64,000 nucleotides of DNA from Cloeon dipterum (taxonomy: Eukaryota > Arthropoda > Insecta > Ephemeroptera > Baetidae). Where the stretch lies: positions 25,300,545-25,364,544 of the forward strand of contig NC_088790.1 in assembly GCF_949628265.1 (NCBI RefSeq). The letters run 5' to 3'. The notes under the pieces are model-generated. The model saw only the letters and a program-made list of their open reading frames with translations. It was not told the origin of the DNA and ran no database searches. Positions 51,301 through 62,141 of the stretch are shown here, in pieces (position 1 is the first letter of the stretch; every line of letters begins with the position of its first letter). A program made the position numbers and the translations under genes.

Positions 51301-54300
51301 ACATGTGTACCATTGATACTCACGTTATCATCATCTGGCAAAATATCTAAGCTGCTTGGAATGAACTCGTTCTTTTTGGGCAGCTTCAGCTCTTCAATCG
51401 GCTTAGCATTCTTCCACTTTTCAATCAGCTCTGAAGGAATGTCTTCGATTTTGTATTTGGTTCCATACCATTTCTCAGTCTGGTCAGCAATTGGTTCAAA
51501 TTGTTTGGAGATGATTCCAATCCTGATTGAAGGGAAAAAAATTAAACAAGAGTTGGAGCATTTTTCAATTGTTTTCCACCTGCAGTTATCTGGAGTCAAA
51601 TTTTCCAACACTTGATTTATAAGCTCAGGTTTCCATTCAGACAATAAATATCCTGAAGTTAGCACCTCGTCCACCGGGTATTCCTAGAAAATAACAAAAT
51701 TCCCTTTTCTTAAGTGTTTGCAATGCCGCCAGCCAGTGGCACAATACTAACTTTACTTATGCAAATTTGGGAAATTAATTGCACTTAACACTGCGACTAC
51801 ACTTGTGCAATAATTCTGCTATCTAGGCGTAAAAAGCAAATAATGTGACTTGCTGAATGCTGAAATTATTATTATTACTCCTTCAAATGGAAACAAATTT
51901 AGAGTTTCAGCGTGACAAATGAAATATTTTCACTCCTATAATAGTACACAGTAGCATGAATTAATCTGAAATATCGCAGTGAAAATGCTCTAAATTTTGT
52001 AGAATTGTTTCGTTATCTGTTAACAGCTCTGAAAAGGTGGTTTGATATAAAATTCCTAATGTCAACTCACCAGCAGGTCTTCAACAAGGTCGACAACATA
52101 ATCCCTGGGCGATTCTTTGTCTTTGAACCGGAAACTCATGTTAGTGATTTCCACATATTCTTTGAAAATCCATTCCTTTGGATCTTCTTGCCGAAGCAGA
52201 TTGATATACTAAAAGTAGAAGCGTCATTGATTGATTTCTCACAGAGCGTTGCACTGCAAGAGTACCTGGAAGATGAGATCAACGATGTTGTCAACGTTCT
52301 CGAGACCCTTTTCAGTCAGATCAACGTTCACAGCAAAAAAGGAAATGTCCCTGGCCACAGACCTGCATCCAGCATTCAGATGACTTGACCAGCCACGCTT
52401 TTTCAGAGCAGAGAGCAAACTGCCGCTGCTTTCGTGACCAATCAGGTGGCCTAAGTACCTATTTGGCTGAAATTTCAGAAAATGATTAGAAAATTAAATC
52501 AAAATTAAGATATACTAGTCAATCATCGGCAGAAAATAAATAATTTGCTTTGTATCTCAAATATTTAGAATTTTCCCACTTCAATTTTCCCATTTTTTGT
52601 GCCAAACTATTGCAGAAAATTTGTTTATAGTTATAAAGAAAAGTAATTTGTTTGTAAAAATACTTTTGAAGATCTACTAAACGACTTTTTGACTTTTCTT
52701 AAATTTAAAAAACGATCTCTATTTGTCTCTATTTGAGCTGCTGATAATTCTTACATCGTAGAATTGATCAAGAAACCCCCTCCGATGACTAAACTACAAA
52801 ATATTATATGCTTACGCCTGCTTTGTAGTGCTGCTTCATGTCAGGAATGGGAAAGGTGACGCTAAGTGATCGCCAGTCTTTTATTGGCACAGCCAGTCCT
52901 TTCTTTTGCAGCTGCTCTTGGCCAAAAGGATTTCCAGGCCACTTGGGCAGAGCGACTTTTTTGTTCTCAATTGTTCCAAACAAATTCACAGCTGTATCTT
53001 GCAGTTTGTCTAAAGAGTCTGTAAAATTAAATATTTGAAAATGTCCACGTTACCCTTCTTTCAAACTCTGGTAAAAAATTTTAACTGAAATTAGTTATGT
53101 ATCGCACCTTTGCCGAGGATCACGAGCGACATGATGTTGGACGAGTAGTAATCTCTGTGGAACTTGAGCAGCGCCTCCCTGACATTAATTCCATTTTTTT
53201 GGGGATCTTCGACCAACGTTTGCAAGTTGCCAGTGCCAAATTTACTGTAGGGATGGTCCTTGATGCTGGTGCTCCTTTCCAGCTGGTGTAATCGCCATGA
53301 GTCATTGGCCAAATTTTTTTCATGCTCCGAATTGACAGCTTTTACTTCTCGGTCTGTCGCGTCCTCGGTGAAGAGAGGCGCCTTAAAGAACTGAGAAAAA
53401 CTTTATGCAGGATCATTATTTGTGAGTTTAGTTATTATTTTTACTCATTATTACATGTCTAATGCGTTGTCCAAGTGTTCCGGGCCGACGTCGAAGTAGA
53501 AGGTTGTGTTTTCCATGGAGGTGAATGCATTTGAACTGCCACCATGCTCGGTCAAGTACTTGCTGTACTCGTTCTCGCTTGGGTACTTTTCCGTTCCGAG
53601 GAACAGCATGTGCTCCAGAAAGTGAGCCAAGCCATTGAGTTCCATGGGATCGCTCATGTGACCTGAAAGTTGAGTAATTTTTATTTATATCATTTGCTCA
53701 AAGTGGTTTTAGCAATTTTTCAACAACTCCGATTATTATAACAATTAAAATGGACTTGTATCTAATTGCTTTAAAACTTCCTCCTTTGATCTTTGATTTC
53801 TGAAATGAAAAGATTTAAGGAGGAAGTTTTAAAGCAACAAGGATGAAGTCCGTTTTAATTTTAAAATTGAAAAAAAACATCAATTTTTACTCATATAATA
53901 TATTTTTGTACAATTTTTCGTAATTGTTTTTATCCCTGTATTTCTTAACTCATTTCGTTTTTCAATCAACTTTGAGTTTGAGTGGAGTTAAAGTCTCTGT
54001 AATAGTTTCTATTCGAAGATAAAACGAAAAAAATACAATATTTCTATGAGAACGTTTACTTAAAACCCCTATAAATTGATATTTTTCATGTACATTATAT
54101 CAGGGACCATAATATATAGGCACAGTTTTTCCAAGATATTTTGTGAGGCGAGTTTAATTTTCATTTGAGTGCTCTGAAAGATTTTAAATCCTTGAAACGT
54201 TTTATATCCTTTGAGTCACACCCTTTAAAAGCTGATAACGTTTAGATAAAGTAATATACTTTTAATAAAAGTTATAAAATTTAAGAGATTACTTGTCAAG

Positions 54301-54895
54301 AGATAAATAATTGTCGAAAACAGATTTTTTTTACTTAATTTTAAAATACATAGCAGAGAAAATTTTGCGAGACAACGCTTCATTATTTATATTATCTATT
54401 TAGACTGAATAATTAGAATAAATAGTCGCTTGTTGTAATTGCACATAGTTAAAAGCTAATTATGAATCAAGAAGAGGGTATTTGATCAGATTTAAAATAT
54501 ATTTGTAGCTTTGCAACCTGCTGGGAAAACTTCTTGCTTTTCGCAAAATGATGCAACTCATTATATAATCAAGTGGCCAATTCAGAAAAATAATTACCAA
54601 TATTAACGGAGAGTGCAGCTGCCGACTTATCAGTTTTTGGGTCGCTGATGAGTAAAACCCGTAGCTCATTGTCCAAAATAAGGCCTCGGTAATCTCTTTG
54701 GTCCTCTGGACTTTTCGTGATGTTCTCGATTTTCTTGACCATCGTGGACACTGACGGTGTGGAGAGTGGTCTAGAAAATAGACTAGTTTAGTCAAATAGA
54801 TACACCACAAAGTCTAGGAATGCATTTCATTACCTGCGCAACGATCTCAAAGTCCTGACAGGTAAAGTCCTGAGTGCAACACCCAAAAGAAACAT
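48329..54895 (-). CDS. IDE-6: insulysin with mitochondrial-type presequence, intact and most canonical copy
   Basis: Seventeen exons: 48329-48436, 48493-48966, 49535-49692, 49749-49946, 50368-50488, 50539-50649, 50703-50847, 50907-51016, 51324-51522, 51580-51683, 52071-52208, 52266-52466, 52816-53018, 53108-53400, 53455-53662, 54598-54770, 54834-54895. All phases agree, giving 1001 residues; human IDE has 1019. The first exon begins [20 protein letters not shown], rich in Arg and Leu without acidic residues, as in mitochondrial presequences. A second Met lies at VSTMVKK, matching the internal start of human IDE. HFLEH and NSEHEKN are the zinc ligands. It ends SKAKL (peroxisomal-type). [18 protein letters not shown] matches fly IDE better than the other copies do. 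Its zinc-exon upstream intron is unrelated to that of its sisters. Probable parent of the array. Confidence 0.92.
53743..53863. repeat. Imperfect inverted repeat (fold-back) in an IDE-6 intron
   Basis: Arms of about 45 bp. The left arm contains TTGCTTTAAAACTTCCTCC and the right arm its exact complement, with matching AATTAAAA-GGACTT outer parts. The loop is about 35 bp. It could be a small fold-back element or hairpin RNA; no target duplication was identified. Confidence 0.65.
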
Positions 54896-56545
54896 ATATG
54901 CGAGGGTTAATAATGGTTTTCCTATTAAGAGAAATTAGGAAAATATGTAACAGATAAATTCCGATTGGATGGGTGAAAAGTTTGAAAAATATTAGAGAAA
55001 ACGGAGAAAACGAAAACCTTTACGAATTTTAAATTTGCTCCTGCCGTTCCTAAATATTCAAACTCTCAGAATGAGCTGTCCACGAAATCATCCACGATCT
55101 AAACCATTGTTTCAAGGCTTAATTTCTCGGATCATGCCTCTTTTGTTGATTTCACCCAACCCGTATGAGTTTGCAACCGCATCAGCTGAGCAGAGCATTG
55201 GCATCGCGCTCACTGCTTGCTGTATGTATTACGGTTTTAGGAAAGAGTGCAGCTTTTTAGCACTGGTGTCTTGGAGCCAAACCACCAATCAGAAATGGGG
55301 ACTTTTTATGTTGATCCAGTGAAAGGCCTACCTTTGCTTGGTGCTGCTACAAACGTCAAAAGGATAAAACAATGGTTTCACCACTCATTGCCAGCTCTTT
55401 TTACAGAACTACCTCTAACGTATTAAAATGCTTGTACTGGATTGGTTTAATAATACACGTAGCCATCTAGTGGCCAACCATAATACTGAACGGAATGCAG
55501 CACAGCACAGCACAGAGATGTGAAGATGTGAAGCACCAGCGTTTCAGTGGTTGGATTATTTTACTAACGTGGTTGCGACCAGCTGCCGGTGTATTTAGCC
55601 CCGCCCACACCTGTGTGGAAATCGTGGCAACATCACAGAGTGCACTCTACGTCGCTCTACGGTCACGTAGTTGAGCAAATGCCACGAGATGGCAGATGAG
55701 TGCGCAAAAAGAAAACATTCTTCACATCACATGAGCAAAGCGCGGCAAATATTGCCAGCAGCCTCAGACAAAAGGGACAAAAGGCTGAAATTTAATAACT
55801 GTTTTATAATTTTCGAGTGATTCTTGCTACACTTGGATTTGCGCTTCATTGTGTAGCGATATAAAAATCGTTATATTATTAAAAAATCTAACTTAATTCG
55901 AGTCTTCTTCAAATAAAAAAGTTGATTGTCTTTAAAATTCTTATATAAAAAGTTGTTAAATTTCGTAAATTTCTCATTCTAGTTCAATGAACTCGTTTTT
56001 TTTTTAATTTTACGCGAGTAAAGCAATTTCACGATGCAATAATATGTATTGAAATCAAGCTGTTTTGAGCAAAACCATATTTTTCCAAAATGCACACACT
56101 TCTGCATGAGGTGCTCTTGTCAACTTTTATTTGCGCAGCGTAATTCAACAAGCGAAATTAGTTACGTAAAGGAGCTGTATTCGCTCCGCAAACAACAATG
56201 CCGATTGGCAGTACATAGCTAAGTAAGCTAAGCCGCCGCCTTGGTATCTACGTATTGAGTACCGAATTAATTTACAATTATATAATATAATGCTATTTAT
56301 AGATCACTCGATTAAAGGGTTATTCGTGACAAGTCACAAAGTGTACGTTTTTTTAATTATTTTACTCTAGTTTTCAGTTTTTTTTTTTTTTACCCCCAAT
56401 GCTAGCTAGATTTGCGAAAAACATGAAGTGCAGTATACATATATTCTTAGGAGATAATGAAATAGAGTCGACTTTTAATTAGGATAAACCGCATTATTTA
56501 TTAATTTTTTGGGCATGATTGGAGCTTACGTTTTTTCTTTAATAT
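54896..56545. other. Spacer between IDE-6 and the lectin-OBP gene
   Basis: Unlike the array spacers. It would contain the IDE-6 promoter and the 3' flank of the lectin gene. A 95-codon open frame at 55035-55322 has no recognisable features. 55440-55700 is less AT-rich, with short CAGCA and GATGTGAA repeats. No gene supported. Confidence 0.45.
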
Positions 56546-59500
56546 TCAAATTTCCTCGCACAGAACATGAGAGAAGGAAGATGTGTTGTAGGGCACAAGA
56601 GCTTTAGTTGCAAAGTCAAACATCAGGGCCACCTTGGTGACGTCAGGGTCGGATGTCACAGATGAGGCCATGGGCATGCTGGAATTATAGCACCAAAAGG
56701 GCTTGCCACCTTCCCTTGAGGCTGCCACCCACGTGAGGCAAGACTTGTGCACATACGCTGAAAATTAATAAATAAAAATACTTAACACTTCTTAATAATT
56801 AAATTAATCATTCATCCTCGTGAAGAGAGTAAAATATAAAGAGTGCGAACCAGGAAAATTTGTTTAAAACAGTATATTGAAAATTTAAAACAAATTTTTG
56901 ACTTAAAATCTGAAAAAAGCTTATTGGGTAGTTATTAGTCACTGGTCACTGTTTTGCTTACTGGCTTCAACAGCAATGCAATTTATTTCCGTCAAAGACT
57001 CCAAAGTTGCAAGTCTCAGGCCATATTTGCAGCACTCGGTCATTCCAACATCGAATGAGTACTGAAACAAGAGTAAATGTTGCGTATTTATACTTTTTTA
57101 AGCGTGATTTAATTACACTTCCTCCCAGAAACACGTATTTCTTGCGACAAGCACTGTCGACATAGGCATCAGGAGTTGCTCCTGAACCTACTGTTTTTTC
57201 CCTCCAATAAATTTTAATATTTCACGCAAAATGAGTTTCACTCACCTGTTGTTGTATTTTCGTACAGCTGCCGATATTCAGGCTTAAAATGTGGAATGTT
57301 AATCAATAATTGAGGAGGATAAATGGTAGTGCTTTTACGATAATGTCACAGGTGAAGTTGAGAACGCATTTCGGCTCCACAGGAGGAAGTGCAGCCACAG
57401 CACCCTTTAATCGTTATTTTGAATGGTCATATACGCCCTAACAAACAATTCTCCTCTAAAAACAGGTAAAAAATGGGCGTAATTATGAAAATATGGTCTA
57501 AAACGTGCCAAAGTTGGGACTGTAATAAAAAATAAAATGTATGCCACTCGCTATGAATTAAGAGGGTTATGCAACCGGCAGGACTGATCAAAAGAAGCTA
57601 TGCAACCAGCTCATCATGTTAAGTGCCGTTTCTAGCCTTAAGGGCGAAACCGGTTAGAGACCATTCCTGATGGTGCAATTTAAGCACAGTGTTTTGTTAT
57701 ACGGTATACATTTTTTCTCTTGTTTTGTCACTGTTTTTGAGGCAAAATTTTTGTTAGGGTATATTTTGACTCAGAAATCAACCTGTGCAGCTTCTTCAGC
57801 AGAAATTGCTTTTTCCATTTCGCTGACGACACCCATGACCACATCAGGTGCTTTTTCCTTGGTGCATTTAATCATTTGGGACGCCTTATCGCATTCGTCC
57901 ATTCCCTCTGTCAACGGAGATGAGGTGTTATATTTTAGCCTCAAATTAAGCGCACGGGGAAAATCCACCTGTTCCATTTCCACAATCGTCAATGACCATC
58001 AAGTTTTTCCTCAAATCATCCAAATTTCCCTTGGCCATTTTTTCCAAAATCGAGAGAACCTCATTTTCCACAAACTTCCCATTAATCATCTTAATATTAA
58101 TCAGAATTTTTATCACTTCGAAAAAAATTATTTCAATATAATATAAATACCAATCCGCTGTTTTCTCCCACGCATTTAAGGAAGCACTGTATTTTTCAAT
58201 AAGTTTTAAATTATAGAATTCACTTCAGAATACGAAACCTTTGTCCTCAAATCATAATCTGTCCTGCCCATCAGCGTGTCCAACTCGCCTGCAGGTCTAA
58301 TTATGAAAAAGTTCGATCCAAAGGTTAGTAATTAAACTCACCAGAACTTATGTTGTAAATTGCCGCGCACTCATCCCGCACGCCCTTGCCACCAGACTCG
58401 GCCCTTGAATTGTCCCTACCCTGAATGCGCAATAAAAAATGCTTTCTGAGAATTGATTTCAGAGAGAGAAAAAAATACTTCGCAAATATAACGGAATTTT
58501 GTCTCTCCGCTGAAGTCGGCCAGCATTGCCGACGAGCTGTTGATGTAGACAGCCACGTAGTTTTCTTGGCCGTTGGCGTTGTCCGGTTGTCCGGGCTGCC
58601 AAACGGCTTCGTCGCGCAAAAGGCGCTTCACCGCGCAGTAGCCAAAGTTAGATTCGCAGCCGGTGTCCGTGCCCGATGTCCAGTAAAAGGCGGCGTCGCC
58701 CATATTTACTATTGAATTAATTGCAGGAATAACACAAATTTAAAATAAATTGTGCAGAGATAACAATAATAGAATCATTTCACCAGTTACCAAATAGAAC
58801 AAAAAATAATTTTGAGGGCTAGCACTCAATTTCAAATTAATTTTAAAATTTTTATGCATCTGAAAAAAATATTTTTGACTCGGTGCGTGTTCATAAAATA
58901 AATGTAATCCCGACGAGAAAGCCCTGGATATTAATTTATCAATCTATACCTAACAAGCAGCCAATAAACCTAAAAACAAAATATTTTATTCTCTAATTTG
59001 GAATTATTTGTAACCTTCTATCCCGGCTGTAATTGCCTTGTATTTGTAATCAAACTGCAGACTAAGCAGTGTCATTCCAAACTCGCAGCAGGCTTTGCTT
59101 GCACCCGCGTACTGTCAAATACATATTATACGTAAAAGGGAAATTTATGTTATGCTCAATGCAACCGTTTCAGTCTGATTTGCATAGCTGAAAACGTAGA
59201 AGCGGCCATTTTTGCTGTACCAATTTCCGTGCTTCGCTGGATCTGAAATTTACAAATAATGCGATATGCAATGCAAAATGCTAACAAACAGAGAGATACT
59301 CGTCAGGTACTGGCTGACTTTTCCGTTTTTGGTCACATTGGTAAACAGCGCAGACTGCAAAAATATGTGTCACAATGATGTAACATTCGTGGAACAAAAC
59401 GATTTATATACGTTTTTCTCACAAGTGACGTTCGGACAGGATGGCGACGAACATGGCGGAGCTGGGGTTGGCGCTCCCTGCGTAATTATTTTTAAAAAAA

Positions 59501-60958
59501 TTTATGACCGAAAGGAAGTTGCTGGCACCTGGCACGCGAAAACGTAAATGTTGGTGCACTTTTTGTCAGTGGTAACGACGCTTGCATTGGCCCGCGTGAT
59601 GTTGAGGTGCATGCAATTTTCAGACTTGTTCAGGTTGTCTGGCTGACCTTGCTCCCAGGTCGCGGCCGGCAAGCTCGCCCCTCGCGTCGTCCCATTTTGG
59701 TTGCACCAAGAAAATCCGTCAACGCTGGTCCGCAAACCTGACGTCCAGTAGTTGGATCCGTATTTCCACGTGGAAGCTACGTGTGCAAGAAATTTAAATG
59801 TTAAAAATTAACAATAGTTGAACTTATACCAAGGTTTTTAAGACACTGTAACTTATTATCGTTTTCAATTTCAACCGGCTTCATGCCTATTTTGGCGCAG
59901 CGGATGAAATTATCTCGCCACGTTACCTGCGAAATTCTGGTTCAAAGCACGAGTTTTAATTTTCTCGGATTATTTACCAGTGATTTCCCAAACACAAATA
60001 ATTGATCGCAAGAATTCACCCAAAATCCGTATTTTTCCGGGTCTATATGCAGTTCAAAAGTAATTATTTTGTTTTGTTTTATCACTCCTGAAAAAACCTT
60101 TTAAACTTCCATCCGTATCAAACATTTTAACCTAAATCAATGGAGAAATTAACTGTATAAAAATTTCCCTTTAAAAATTTTCGAGACGCACATCTTTGGT
60201 AAAAGTTGAGTCACATTTTCCAAGAACCAATTCCTAAATTAAAAAAAATTAATCTATAATTTTCTGAATGAATTATTTTTAATATACTTCTGCAGTAGGA
60301 GGAGGCGTTGTTGTGGTTGTTGTGGTAGTAGTAGTTGTTGAAGTTGTTGAAGTGGATGTGGTTGTTGTGGTTGTGCTGGTTGAAGTAGAGCTAGATGCAG
60401 CCTCTGAAGTCGAAGTTTTGCTGTCAGCAAACACTGAACTGCTTTCAGCGTCAGCTTCTGAGATTGTTTCAGGCTCGACAATGTTTTCAACGGATGTCAC
60501 AGGATCAATTTCACTATAAAACATATATTTATTAAATATCAATAAAATTATCCAATTTTTGACCTGTTTGGGGGAAGAGTTTCGTCTGCTGCGGCTGGTT
60601 GGTAGGTCTTCCCAGCAGTTGATACCTGTCGTGTCGTGGCATTGTAATTTGTCTTAGTGCAGGACTTGGTGCCGCAGCAATTGATGATCATTTGCCTCTT
60701 CCCCTGCCTGTTTGATGCAACGGGTCGTCCTTTTTTTGTCTCGTTAAATGAGAAATGTGTGCAAAGTGAAGAGAATACAAAAAATTCAACCTGATTTCGG
60801 GTGTCTGTTTGATTTGGCGCAAGCCGGAGCCAAAAACTAGAAAAATTTATAAATTCTGTTAGTATAGAAAAGAGGATCGACGAGCTGTAAATATTTACGA
60901 AAATTGCGATTATTGTCCAAACAGAAATCACAAGAATTAAGGGACGGAGGTGGATCAT
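56546..60958 (-). CDS. Secreted C-type lectin / odorant-binding-protein fusion
   Basis: Twenty-four exons, all phases consistent, 802 residues: 56546-56757, 56962-57061, 57117-57190, 57246-57282, 57339-57404, 57783-57907, 57969-58089, 58151-58186, 58239-58288, 58342-58420, 58479-58708, 59015-59111, 59166-59242, 59300-59354, 59412-59477, 59529-59776, 59830-59926, 59978-60042, 60098-60131, 60192-60233, 60288-60513, 60564-60729, 60792-60837, 60899-60958. Order: signal peptide (MIHLRPLILVISVWTIIAIF); Thr/Ser-rich, probably O-glycosylated stalk (60288-60513); C-type lectin domain 1 (NYWTSG, WEQGQPDN, ENC); Pro-rich linker; lectin domain 2 (FYWTSG, WQPGQPDN, YICE); OBP domain (57783-58420); linker; lectin-like domain 3. 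The OBP segment has the classic six cysteines: C-x25-C-x3-C-x42-C-x9-C-x8-C. Neither EPN nor QPD ligand motif is evident where expected except QPD in domains 1 and 2, a galactose-type signature. Function unknown; extracellular binding inferred. One acceptor (60729) is weak. Confidence 0.82.
57437..57759. repeat. Possible small MITE in a lectin-gene intron
   Basis: Bounded by CCCTAACAAA and its complement TTTGTTAGGG about 320 bp apart. No convincing target duplication was found, so this may be chance. The interior includes paired words around GGTTATGCAACCGGCAGG and GCTATGCAACCAGC. Confidence 0.3.
60288..60513 (-). other. Mucin-like Thr/Ser stalk exon
   Basis: Encodes an acidic start (EIDPVTSVENIVEPETISEA) followed by runs of Thr and Ser from ACC/ACA/ACT codons, ending TPPPTAEV. 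Simple-sequence character at DNA level makes it prone to length change. It separates the signal peptide region from lectin domain 1. Confidence 0.8.
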
Positions 60959-62141
60959 TTCTGCCTACCCGCTGGCCACTTTTTGAATGATGAACTGTGC
61001 GTGTGGGTTTTCGATTTGTAGACATGCATGGTCATTATGGGAAATTTGAAGGATGTTTGGGCTTTCCAAAGTGATGTTTTCACGGTTTCAAATAAACTAC
61101 ATTCACTCTGAGTGAGAGAAAACAGCAACAACAGATAGGAAAATAGAGTTATATATGCACTGCGACTGTTCAAAGGCTGTATTGGTTTTTGTGTTTAAAA
61201 ATTATCTTTTAAATTCGATTATTTGAAACGTTAGTTCCAAGTTGTGCATTCAAATCAAAATTGGTTATGGTTCTAATATTTTACTAAAATTGAACCACAT
61301 TTTCTCTGCGGGAAAAATCGATTTTTTAATGTTAATTTGTTTGATATTGAGAGTAAACATATACAAAGAACAAAAGGATAGGAATATTGTTAGTGGAGAT
61401 ATATTCGATATTATTAATTAAATGCGAAAAAAATTAAAACTATTAAAAGACTACATATATTAATTGCGATTTTTGTAAGCATGCAGCTTGGGTGGGATAC
61501 GTATAGGCTTTTTATCACATTCCATATAAGGTGATGGAAACTACACTAATGACGAGAGCACCTTTTATGCACAATTTAAATGAAACACTTGATTTCACGT
61601 GTTAAAACATTTATTTAGTGGAATTCGGAAAACCTTAGAAACATTGTACGATCATTGCAAGCAGCATTTCTGCCTAATAGTTAATAATTGGTATTTTAGT
61701 AATTTATTTTAACATAAATATATATTCATACATTTCTGAAAAAAATATCCCATGCTTGATTAGGATAAAATGCGCTGATATAGTTTCAAGAAAGAGATAA
61801 AAAATGTATCATTAGGCTACCCGCAGTGGCGCGCTGCATGGCTGCACAGTTTGCCTCGCAATTCAAGGCGCACGCTTACTGCTGGCGGTGCACAGCGATA
61901 GAAAAATGCTTTTAAAGTACAAAACATTCTATTGCTATAAGCAGCGTCGTGATGATATTTCCCAGTGGAATCCAGCATAAAAGCCTTTTAGGAATTTAAA
62001 GAATCAAATCAATTCCGACCGAGTTGATCTTGCGTGGGGATAAATTTTTAGCATTTTAGGAAAGATTCTTAACGACGGTGTCACATTGAATATGAGAATT
62101 GACTCAACGCATTCAAGTTGACAGCAGTTCAGAGATTAAAA
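60959..62141. other. Divergent spacer between lectin-OBP and PLXDC-like genes
   Basis: The two flanking genes are transcribed away from each other, so both promoters should lie here. About 61800-61900 is GC-richer (GCAGTGGCGCGCTGCATGGC) than its surroundings. No gene or RNA recognised. Confidence 0.45.

Noticed and set aside
1-54900. CRISPR-like or operon interpretation of the regular repeats
   Set aside because: The periodicity is tandem gene duplication of about 7.3-8.3 kb units in a eukaryote; there are no short direct repeats with spacers.
55035-55322. 95-codon open frame right of IDE-6
   Set aside because: No domain, no signal peptide, no splice support and no homologous frame in the array.
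60313-60519. Val-rich plus-strand open frame
   Set aside because: Antisense shadow of the Thr/Ser stalk exon of the lectin-OBP gene.
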